Positions 57,280-64,000 of a stretch of 64,000 nt of DNA are shown here, piece by piece (positions within the stretch are counted from its first letter, which is position 1; each line of letters begins with the position of its first letter). Source of the DNA: Curtobacterium herbarum (lineage in GTDB: Bacteria; Actinomycetota; Actinomycetes; Actinomycetales; Microbacteriaceae); NCBI RefSeq assembly GCF_016907335.1, contig NZ_JAFBBT010000001.1:62001-126000 (forward strand), read 5' to 3'. A model generated the notes under the pieces. The model searched no databases. It saw only the letters and a list, made by a program, of their open reading frames with translations, and was not told the origin of the DNA. The translations under genes were made by a program, and so were the position numbers.

Positions 57280-60093
57280 TCAGGCCGTCCGCCGCACCGC
57301 GACCCGCCGCCGACGCCCGGCCACGGCCCACACCCCGGCGGTGACCAGGAGCGGCAGCCCGATCGCGAGCACGACGAGCGAGGTCGGGTCCGGCGCGAAC
57401 GGCAGGTGCGAGACCCCGAGCGGCGTCGGCGTGAACCGCAGCGTGAGCGCACGGAGCGGCAGCATCCCGAGCGCGACCCCGATCAGCGAGCCGACCAGCG
57501 TGAGCACCGCGGCCTGCCAGGTGGAGACCCGACGACGGACTCCGGGGGAGGCGCCGATCGCGTCGAGGACCTCGTCGTCACGGCGACCGTCGGCCCGGGC
57601 CAGGCCGATCGCGACCGTCGTGGCCCCGAGCGTGACGATGCCGGCGAGCAGGACGACGACCAGGGCGATCGGGCGGAACGGGTCCTGCGGTCCGGCCTCG
57701 ACGGTGAACGACGGGTACCAGGTCTCGGCCTGCTGCCCGGCGGCGGCCTGCCAGGTGGCGGCGAGGGCGTCCGAGCGTTCCGTCGACATGCCGTCGGGGA
57801 AGCTGCCGACCAGGTAGTTCCGCGCGGTCTCCAGACCGTGCCGTGCGGCGCCCTGCGGGGTGAGGAACACCGCGATCTGCAGCGGCTGGTCGGTGTGCTC
57901 GACCACGGCCGGCACGGTCCTGGTGTGCAGGGGCTCGCCGGTCGGCTGCTGCCCGGACATCGTGAACTCCGAGGCCTTCCGGGTGTCGAACCGGACGACG
58001 CCGTCCCGGACGAACTCCGGACGCACGGCGACGGCGTCCCCGCGGTCCAGGGCTGCGCGGGCAGCTCGGGACGGCCGGTGGCCCAGGAGGACGCCGAGGT
58101 CGTCGGCGCTGCCGGTCAGGACGTGCGGGCTGCGGCTGTCCGGTCCGGTCAACCACGCCGAACAGGGGCCGCTGCCCACTCCGGCGCAGTCGGGTCGGTG
58201 GACGTCGACGGGCAGGGTGACGGGATCGCCGTCCGGACGGTTCTCGATGCTCGCCCCGAGCACGCGGACGTGCGCCTCCGGGACGACCTGGCGCACGACG
58301 CGCACCGCCCGCTGGGTGAGGTCGGCGTCCGGCGCGCCGTCGGTGTCGGTGACCGTCGTCGTGCCGACGCCCACCGCGGTCCGGAACGCGTACTGCTCGT
58401 TGTTCTGGGTCGACTGCGACGCCGTGAAGGTCAGGACGACGGTGGCGACGAACACGACGCTCATCACGCTCGCGAGCACCGGCACGGTCCGGACCGGGTT
58501 GCGGACGGCGTCCCGCACGGCGATCCGGGCGGGCAGGCCGAAGCGTTCGCCGACGCGGGCGACCACGCCGAGCAGCCGGCGGGCGGCCAGGACGACGCCG
58601 AGTTGCGCCAGGCAGGGCCCGAGGGCGACACCGGCACCGACGACGAGGGCCAGGTGGTCCTCCTGCACGGGACGGGCGTTGAGCGCGAGGACGACGACGC
58701 CGCACACCAGGGTCATCGCGATCCCGACGACGGCGAGCACCGGTCCGGCCGCCGCCGCCCAGCGCCGCCGGGAGACCGGGGCCGGACGGGTGGCTCCGCG
58801 GAGGGCACTGTCGACGTCCACGCGGCTGGCGCTCCGGGCGGCGACGAGCGACGCCGCCCACCCGGCCAGGACGCCGAGCGCCAGGACGGCCAGCAGCACC
58901 AGCCAGGGCAGGTGCACGCCCGGGTACTGCGACCGATCGCCCGAGTCGAGCAGGTGGAACGCGACGACGCCGCCGACGACGCCGAGTGCGGTCCCGACGG
59001 CCGCGCCGACGGCACCGAGCACGAGCCCGGACGAGGACACGACGGTGAACAGGAAGCGCCGGTCCCCGCCCACGCTGGCGAGCACCGCGTGGGTCCGGGT
59101 GTCGGCGCGGGAGCTGACCAGGAAGGCCGCTGCGGCGAGCAGTCCGACCTCGAAGAGCGCGAACACCCCGGCGAGCCCCACGTAGCCGTAGTTGACGAGG
59201 GACCCGGCCCCGCGCGTGCTCTGGCTCGGGAACGGTGGGTCGAGCACGACGGCACGCGACTCGACCAGGATGCCGTGGTCGTTGTACCGCTGGATCTCCG
59301 GCCACGTGATGCTGCGGTCGGGCAGGAACACCTGCGCGGTGCCGTCGTCCGTGAGCCCGAGCGAGCCCCACTCCCCGAAGACCGCGAGGGTCGATGCGGG
59401 CTGCCCGAGGTCGCGGAGCGTCCCGACGACGGTGACCTGCCGCTGCACGGGGTCGTCCAGCTCGAGGGTCTGGCCGATGGCGATGTGCAGCCGGTCGAGG
59501 GTCGCCGGGGTGACGAGGACCTGGTCCCCGGACTTCGGGACACCGCCGTCGAGGTGCTCCCAGTGCCCCTGCAGTGCGCCCGCCCAGGTCTGCCCCTCGA
59601 CGGCGTTCACCGTGACCGGGACCTTCGGGCCGCTGACGACGGCGGTGCCCTGCCGGACCGGGATCGACGCCGCACCGTCGGGCACGGAGTCGAGCAGATC
59701 GGGTGTCGGGAAGGCGCTGGCGTCGGCGTCGGAGGAGTCCGGACGGTCGTAGTACCGATCGAGCGGACTGTGCTTCCGGATGGTCGACGTGTACCGGTCG
59801 ACCGGGTCCTGCCGCATGCCGGCGAGGTCGGGGCCGTTCGCCTCGAGCATCGCCGCGGACCGTCCGAGCTCGACGCTCAGGCGGTCCTGGGTGCTCGGGC
59901 TGGTCGACGCGACGAGCACTCCGCCCGCGGCCAGGCCGGCGATCGGCAGCCCGATGAGCGCGGCGACGAGCACGGCCCGCCCGGGGCGGGCGAACGCCAG
60001 CCGGCGGGCCAGCAGCAGTGCCGGCCGGACGGCGAACGGGGTGCGGCTGCGGATCGTCGGGCGGTGCGTGTCCCGACGGGGCCGCTCGCTCAC
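57280..60093 (-). CDS. FtsX-like ABC exporter permease
   Basis: 937 aa. One N-terminal helix (AVLVAALIGLPIAGLAAGGV), a large extracellular domain, a block of helices near residues 290-560, a second extracellular domain and three C-terminal helices: the duplicated FtsX/MacB-type layout (two FtsX domains). GTG 60093 overlaps the ATPase stop (GTGA). With the LolD-like ATPase and a PadR regulator it forms a probable drug or antimicrobial-peptide resistance exporter. Confidence 0.85.
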   Translation of the reverse strand: MSERPRRDTHRPTIRSRTPFAVRPALLLARRLAFARPGRAVLVAALIGLPIAGLAAGGVLVASTSPSTQDRLSVELGRSAAMLEANGPDLAGMRQDPVDRYTSTIRKHSPLDRYYDRPDSSDADASAFPTPDLLDSVPDGAASIPVRQGTAVVSGPKVPVTVNAVEGQTWAGALQGHWEHLDGGVPKSGDQVLVTPATLDRLHIAIGQTLELDDPVQRQVTVVGTLRDLGQPASTLAVFGEWGSLGLTDDGTAQVFLPDRSITWPEIQRYNDHGILVESRAVVLDPPFPSQSTRGAGSLVNYGYVGLAGVFALFEVGLLAAAAFLVSSRADTRTHAVLASVGGDRRFLFTVVSSSGLVLGAVGAAVGTALGVVGGVVAFHLLDSGDRSQYPGVHLPWLVLLAVLALGVLAGWAASLVAARSASRVDVDSALRGATRPAPVSRRRWAAAAGPVLAVVGIAMTLVCGVVVLALNARPVQEDHLALVVGAGVALGPCLAQLGVVLAARRLLGVVARVGERFGLPARIAVRDAVRNPVRTVPVLASVMSVVFVATVVLTFTASQSTQNNEQYAFRTAVGVGTTTVTDTDGAPDADLTQRAVRVVRQVVPEAHVRVLGASIENRPDGDPVTLPVDVHRPDCAGVGSGPCSAWLTGPDSRSPHVLTGSADDLGVLLGHRPSRAARAALDRGDAVAVRPEFVRDGVVRFDTRKASEFTMSGQQPTGEPLHTRTVPAVVEHTDQPLQIAVFLTPQGAARHGLETARNYLVGSFPDGMSTERSDALAATWQAAAGQQAETWYPSFTVEAGPQDPFRPIALVVVLLAGIVTLGATTVAIGLARADGRRDDEVLDAIGASPGVRRRVSTWQAAVLTLVGSLIGVALGMLPLRALTLRFTPTPLGVSHLPFAPDPTSLVVLAIGLPLLVTAGVWAVAGRRRRVAVRRTA

Positions 60094-60821
60094 GGTCGCT
60101 CCTGCGCGTCCGTCAGGGCCAGCTCGACGCCGGCGTACGACGACTCGTCGACGATGCGGCCGTCGCGGAGGAACACGATGCGGTCCGCCCACGCGGCGTG
60201 CCGGGCGTCGTGCGTGACGAGCAGGGCGCCCGCGCCGGAGTCGACGTGGCGGCGGAGCATGCGGAGCACGACCTCGCCGGTCTGCGAGTCGAGGGCGCCG
60301 GTCGGCTCGTCGGCGAGGACGAGCTTGCGGTCCCCGACGACCCCACGGGCGATGGCGACGCGCTGCCGCTGCCCGCCGGAGAGGTCGTCCGGCCAGGCGT
60401 CCAGCCGGTGGCCGAGTTCGACGCTCTCGAGCGCGAGCTCCGCCGCCTTCCGCGCACGCCCGGTGCGCCAGCCGTCGAGCTCCAGCGGCAGCGCCACGTT
60501 CTCGACCGCGGTCAGCGAGGGGATGAGGTTGAAGTCCTGGAACACGAACCCGAGCACGCGTCGCCGCAGTGCCGCGAGTTCGCGGGCCGGGCGGTCGGAC
60601 ACCCACTCGCCGTCGATGCGGACCTCGCCGCTCGTCGGGGGCATCAGGGTTCCGGCGACCGACAGCAGCGTCGACTTGCCGGAGCCGGAGGTGCCCATCA
60701 CGGCCACCATCTCGCCCGGACGGATCGTCAGGTCGACACCGGCCAGGGCGGTCACCGCCTGGGCGCCGCTGCCGTACTGCACGGCGACGGCGTCGAGTTC
60801 GAGCAGTGCGGTCGTGGTCAT
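60090..60821 (-). CDS. ABC exporter ATPase (LolD/MacB type)
   Basis: 243-aa ATPase. Walker A GTSGSGKST is near residues 43-51, Q-loop FVFQDFNLIPSLTAVEN near 93-109, signature LSGGQRQRVAIARG and Walker B LVLADEPTGALDSQ. ATG 60821 overlaps the PadR stop (ATGA). It drives the FtsX-type permease. Confidence 0.9.
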   Translation of the reverse strand: MTTTALLELDAVAVQYGSGAQAVTALAGVDLTIRPGEMVAVMGTSGSGKSTLLSVAGTLMPPTSGEVRIDGEWVSDRPARELAALRRRVLGFVFQDFNLIPSLTAVENVALPLELDGWRTGRARKAAELALESVELGHRLDAWPDDLSGGQRQRVAIARGVVGDRKLVLADEPTGALDSQTGEVVLRMLRRHVDSGAGALLVTHDARHAAWADRIVFLRDGRIVDESSYAGVELALTDAQERP

Positions 60822-61420
60822 CGGACGACCCCGGTGCCGCGGCGGCCGGTCGGCTCGCTGCCGTACACGTCCTCGTCGTCGGGGGTGTCGGCCGTCGCTC
60901 GGGGAGCGGGCTGGTAGCGGATGACGCTCGACTCGACGTGGTCGAGCCACCGCACCTCGGACTCCGCCTGGAACACCATCGACTCGAGGACGAGCGACCA
61001 CGCCAGCTCCGTCGCCGGGTCCGTCGTGCGCTTCAGCCGGGTCAGGTCCTGCAGCGCCCGGAGTGCCGCGGTCCGCTGCACCTGCACGAGGCGCTGGACG
61101 TCCACGCCCGGCACGGTCACCGCGATGGCGAACTTGATCGCGAGCTCGTCGCGTCCGCGCTTCGCCGGCACCGGTTCGCTGAACCAGCGGTCGACCGCCT
61201 CGCGTCCCGCGTCGGTCGCCGTGTAGACGACGTGTCCGTCGCCGTCGGCGTCGCCGCGGGTCGCGAGGCCGTCGCGCTCCAACCGGTCGAGCGTCGTGTA
61301 GACCTGGCCGATGTTCAGCGGCCAGCTGCCCCCGGTCCGGTGCTCGAACTCCCCCCGGAGCTGGTAGCCGTAGCCCGGCTCGGCCACCAGCAGTGCGAGT
61401 ACGCCCATGCGAACGCTCAT
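60818..61420 (-). CDS. PadR family regulator
   Basis: 200 aa. The winged helix starts at once: VLALLVAEPGYGYQLRGEFE, NIGQVYTTLDRLERDGLATR and the wing DGDGHVVYTATDAGREAV; the C-terminal part is the helical dimerisation arm. It is the first gene of the exporter operon, so it likely represses its own operon until a substrate is present. Two close inverted repeats lie upstream. Confidence 0.9.
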   Translation of the reverse strand: MSVRMGVLALLVAEPGYGYQLRGEFEHRTGGSWPLNIGQVYTTLDRLERDGLATRGDADGDGHVVYTATDAGREAVDRWFSEPVPAKRGRDELAIKFAIAVTVPGVDVQRLVQVQRTAALRALQDLTRLKRTTDPATELAWSLVLESMVFQAESEVRWLDHVESSVIRYQPAPRATADTPDDEDVYGSEPTGRRGTGVVR

Positions 61421-61457
61421 CGTTCCCTCTCGACCCCGCGGAGCGCTTCCCCTCGGG

Positions 61458-61485
61458 CATACCGAGTATGCACATACCCGGTATG
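61458..61485. promoter_or_regulatory. Paired inverted repeats, candidate PadR operator
   Basis: CATACCGAGTATG (61458-61470) and CATACCCGGTATG (61473-61485) are two 13-bp inverted repeats 15 bp apart, 38 bp upstream of the PadR ATG. Confidence 0.7.
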
Positions 61486-61524
61486 GGTGGGCAAGGGAAC
61501 GACGCGAACATCATCCGGACGACG

Positions 61525-61565
61525 GACGGGAGGCTCCCCACCGGACCGGTGGGGAGCCTCCCGTC
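61525..61565. terminator. Hairpin terminator of the aldo/keto reductase
   Basis: 20-bp stem GACGGGAGGCTCCCCACCGG and complement with a minimal loop, 14 bp downstream of the minus-strand reductase stop. Confidence 0.82.
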
Positions 61566-61579
61566 GTGCAGTCGGTGCG

Positions 61580-62461
61580 TCAGCTGTGCAGCTTCGACAG
61601 CTCCTGGAACTCGTCGTCGCTGAGCTCGATCGTCGCGCCCTGCAGGTTGTCCTCGAGGTGGTCGACGCTCGACGTCCCCGGGATCGGCAGCATCACGGGC
61701 GACCGCTTGAGCAGCCAGGCCAGCGCGACCTGCGCCGGAGTGGCGTCCTTCTGCTTCGCCAGCTCGGTCAGCGGCGAGTCGGTACCCGTCAGCCCGCCGG
61801 TCGCGAGCGGGAACCACGGGATGAACCCGATGCCCTGCTGCTCCGACCAGTCCAGGAGCTCCTCGGCCGAACGGTCGGTCAGGTTGTAGAGGTTCTGCAC
61901 GGAGACGATCGTGGCGATCTCCTGTGCGGCCTTCACGTCGTCGACGGAGACCTCGGACAGGCCGATGTGGCGGATCTTGCCCTCGTCCTGCAGCTTCTTG
62001 AGCTCGCCGATCTGGTCCTCGAGCGGGACCTTCGGGTCGATGCGGTGCAGCTGGAACAGGTCGATGCGCTCCAGGCCCAGGCGGCGGAGGCTCATCTCGG
62101 CCTCCTGACGCAGGTACTCCGGGCGGCCGACCGGCGGCCACTCGTTCGGGCCGGTGCGGGTCAGGCCGGCCTTCGTCGCGATGACGACGTCGTCGCCGTA
62201 GGGGTGCAGCGCCTCCTTGAGGAGCTCCTCGGCGACGTAGGGGCCGTACGAGTCGGCGGTGTCGAAGAAGTTCACGCCGAGCTCGACGGCACGCTTGAGG
62301 ACGCGGATCGCCTCGTCGTGGTCCTTCGGCGGTCCCCACACGCCGGGGCCGGTGAGCTGCATGGTGCCGTAGCCGAGGCGGTTGACCTCGAGGTCCCCGC
62401 CGATGCGGAAGGTTCCGGATGATGCGGCCGGACGGTTCGTGGTGTCGGTGCCAGTGGTCAT
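61580..62461 (-). CDS. Aldo/keto reductase
   Basis: 293 aa. [20 protein letters not shown] near residues 65-84 carries Asp and Tyr, [13 protein letters not shown] the Lys, and [15 protein letters not shown] the His of the catalytic tetrad; [19 protein letters not shown] is typical of the AKR13/Tas-like group. It follows no obvious partner and has its own terminator. A related, truncated reductase gene lies at the right edge of the window. Confidence 0.88.
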   Translation of the reverse strand: MTTGTDTTNRPAASSGTFRIGGDLEVNRLGYGTMQLTGPGVWGPPKDHDEAIRVLKRAVELGVNFFDTADSYGPYVAEELLKEALHPYGDDVVIATKAGLTRTGPNEWPPVGRPEYLRQEAEMSLRRLGLERIDLFQLHRIDPKVPLEDQIGELKKLQDEGKIRHIGLSEVSVDDVKAAQEIATIVSVQNLYNLTDRSAEELLDWSEQQGIGFIPWFPLATGGLTGTDSPLTELAKQKDATPAQVALAWLLKRSPVMLPIPGTSSVDHLEDNLQGATIELSDDEFQELSKLHS

Positions 62462-62534
62462 GTACCCGGTCTACGCCTGCCCGGCACCACGCTCCTGAGG
62501 GTCCACCCGGCGACGGGGGTACGACAGGGGCGGC

Positions 62535-63071
62535 TCAGCCCCGGTCGTCGCTGCTGATCCGGACGGCCTCCGCCCACGCCGACACCCAGGCCGGCAGGGT
62601 CAGGTCGCGAGGCGACCCACCGGTCGCCGCGAGCACCTCGTCGGGCGGCACCGAGCCTCCCGTCTGACGCAGGAACCGGGCCTGCACCACCGCACGCGCC
62701 ACGACGTCCCCGCGGCGGACGAACGTCTGCTCCAGGTACACGGCACGCTCGTCCACACCGAGCACCCGCGACCGCAGCTCGAAGCGCTGCCCGAGCGTCA
62801 GCGACCGCTTGTAGGTGATCGTCTGCGCGGCGACGACCGAGTACCAGCCGCGCTCGCCGTAGACCCGCCACGCACCCGATCGGAGCAGCAGCTCGAGGCG
62901 GCCGAGGTCGAGCAGGGACAGGTACTTGCCGTTGTTGACGTGCCGGAGCGGGTCCAGATCGGTCAGTGCCACGCGGAACGGCGTGCGCGACTCGTCCCAG
63001 AGCGACAGCCGGCGGCGGGGCGTCAGACGCACCCGCAGGGTCAGCAGCAGGAGCCGGAAGGTCAGGTTCAC
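62535..63071 (-). CDS. Acyl-CoA thioesterase (4HBT hotdog fold)
   Basis: 178 aa. The motif [20 protein letters not shown] near residues 38-57 is the 4-hydroxybenzoyl-CoA thioesterase signature with catalytic Asp, and the central helix-strand ([20 protein letters not shown]) fits the hotdog fold. An N-terminal hydrophobic stretch of about 16 residues ([14 protein letters not shown]) may attach it to the membrane. GTG 63071 starts it. Confidence 0.85.
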   Translation of the reverse strand: MNLTFRLLLLTLRVRLTPRRRLSLWDESRTPFRVALTDLDPLRHVNNGKYLSLLDLGRLELLLRSGAWRVYGERGWYSVVAAQTITYKRSLTLGQRFELRSRVLGVDERAVYLEQTFVRRGDVVARAVVQARFLRQTGGSVPPDEVLAATGGSPRDLTLPAWVSAWAEAVRISSDDRG

Positions 63072-63166
63072 GGCACGATCCGACCACGCGGAGATCGGAC
63101 ATCAGGGCTTTCGGAGACTACCTTCAGGTTCTACCGGCTCGCCCGAGCCACGAAGGGAACCATCCG

Positions 63167-63577
63167 ATGAGCACCAACTCCGCCACCGGTCGTCCGACCA
63201 CCGTCACCGTCTCGTTCGTCCTCTGGCTCATCACGGTGGTCCTCGGGATCATCAGCGGCGTCGTCGGGATCATCGGCGCCGGTTCGTCACCGCAGGTCCA
63301 GGCGCAGACCGAGGGCCAGGGTGCCGCGGTGGGCGCAGTGGTCGTCGTCGCCGCCGTGTTCGCGATCATCGTCGCGATCGTCGAGCTCATCATCGTCTTC
63401 AAGATGCGCGACGGCCGGAACTGGGCACGCATCGTGCTGCTCGTGCTCGCGATCCTGCAGTTCCTGGGCATCTTCGGGGCCTTCTCGGTCCTCGGCACGA
63501 TCGGCGTCATCGCCGTGGTCGTGGCCACCGTGCTGATGTTCCTCCCCAGCTCGAACGGGTACTTCCGCAAGCACTGA
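63167..63577 (+). CDS. Small four-helix membrane protein, 136 aa
   Basis: Four hydrophobic segments: [60 protein letters not shown] and [13 protein letters not shown]. The loop [10 protein letters not shown] between helices 2 and 3 is a feature of a widespread small actinobacterial membrane-protein family of unknown role. ATG 63167 follows GAAGGGA by 6 nt, with TACCTT a possible -10 near 63119. Confidence 0.75.
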   Translation: MSTNSATGRPTTVTVSFVLWLITVVLGIISGVVGIIGAGSSPQVQAQTEGQGAAVGAVVVVAAVFAIIVAIVELIIVFKMRDGRNWARIVLLVLAILQFLGIFGAFSVLGTIGVIAVVVATVLMFLPSSNGYFRKH

Positions 63578-63595
63578 TCTCCAGCTCGCACCACC

Positions 63596-63638
63596 CGACG
63601 GACCCGGCACCGCGCACCCGCGCGGACCGGGTCCGTCG
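63596..63638 (+). terminator. Hairpin terminator
   Basis: CGACGGACCCGG pairs perfectly with CCGGGTCCGTCG; a small GCGC stem lies in the loop. It shows the GACGGAC start of the common family but not the GGGAGGC core. Confidence 0.7.
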
Positions 63639-63710
63639 TCGTCCGTGGCGGCCTGCACCGGCGACGGTCTCCGGCATTCCCACCAGGCGGGCACGGTCAG
63701 TGCCTCCCTC

Positions 63711-63721
63711 TGACCGGGTCA
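63711..63721 (+). promoter_or_regulatory. Short inverted repeat before the last gene
   Basis: TGACC-G-GGTCA, 39 bp upstream of ATG 63760, might be an operator for a regulator encoded to the right. Short and of low certainty. Confidence 0.3.
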
Positions 63722-63759
63722 AGGCGAGTACACCGGGACTGCAGACGAAAGGACCACGC

Positions 63760-64000
<241 letters not shown>

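Noticed and set aside
57406..60924. A 1172-codon open frame on the plus strand
   Set aside because: It is antisense to the FtsX permease and ATPase genes, whose proteins have clear domains; its translation is low-complexity Arg/Gly/Asp sequence expected in high-GC DNA.
7324..61565. GGACGGGAGGC hairpins as small RNA genes
   Set aside because: Position after stop codons and between convergent genes, with no promoter of their own, fits terminators better.

Overview
The window is about 70% GC with almost uniformly G/C third codon positions, many GTG starts, ATGA/GTGA gene overlaps, TANNNT -10 boxes placed 6-7 nt before start codons (leaderless mRNAs) and no rRNA or tRNA genes. Protein types and gene style fit a high-GC actinobacterium of the family Microbacteriaceae; Curtobacterium is my best guess (inference, no search was run). 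It reads as ordinary chromosome, rich in transport, redox and regulator genes, with several accessory modules.

Layout. 1-3.9 kb: phnN, a ketopantoate-reductase-like gene, an alpha/beta hydrolase pair and an inositol monophosphatase. 4.0-7.3 kb: a sugar or glycerol-phosphate ABC importer (two permeases, lipoprotein binding protein, no ATPase) behind a palindromic LacI-type operator. 7.4-9.1 kb: a membrane-bound LuxR regulator diverging from a hydrolase. 9.1-13.0 kb: a FecCD-type metal-chelate importer with a Fur/Zur-like box and a methyltransferase. 13.0-18.5 kb: GNAT, an orphan ABC exporter, prolyl aminopeptidase, a photolyase-type FAD-domain protein and an ASCH protein. 18.6-20.8 kb: TetR with a paired SMR efflux pump and several very small genes. 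20.8-24.3 kb: a TetR-controlled divergent oxidoreductase operon and a zinc alcohol dehydrogenase. 24.3-28.6 kb: GntR, ADP-ribosylglycohydrolase, NCS1 permease and PfkB kinase, a nucleoside-type cluster comparable to E. coli yegTUVW. 28.7-33.3 kb: a DUF1023 alpha/beta hydrolase with a helical N-terminus, surrounded by four paralogous lipoproteins (candidate effector/immunity-like island). 33.4-36.6 kb: a BLUF-TetR fusion and a secreted beta-helix protein. 36.7-45.9 kb: MarR- and TetR-controlled redox genes, small membrane proteins, an SGNH hydrolase, an aldo/keto reductase and SDR genes. 45.9-49.1 kb: a lactococcin-972-type bacteriocin locus whose bacteriocin gene is frameshifted by one extra 8-bp repeat unit. 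49.3-55.7 kb: lipid kinase, MFS exporter, PRISE-type reductase, secreted sugar dehydrogenase, cupin and a degenerate SDR. 55.8-56.9 kb: hicAB toxin-antitoxin between two 95-bp direct repeats. 57.2-61.4 kb: PadR-controlled ABC (FtsX-type) exporter. 61.5-64.0 kb: two aldo/keto reductases (the second cut by the window edge), a thioesterase and a small membrane protein.

How the genes work together. Most units are small, locally regulated operons: a one-component regulator (TetR, MarR, GntR, PadR) sits next to or diverges from the enzyme or pump it probably controls, and palindromic operators can be read in the promoters. Genes are commonly ended by long hairpins sharing a GGACGGGAGGC/GCCTCCCGTCC outer stem. 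The strongest candidates for something new are the 8-bp repeat switch in the bacteriocin gene, the DUF1023 hydrolase/lipoprotein island, the BLUF-TetR protein that lacks the photoactive glutamine, and the repeat-flanked hicAB.
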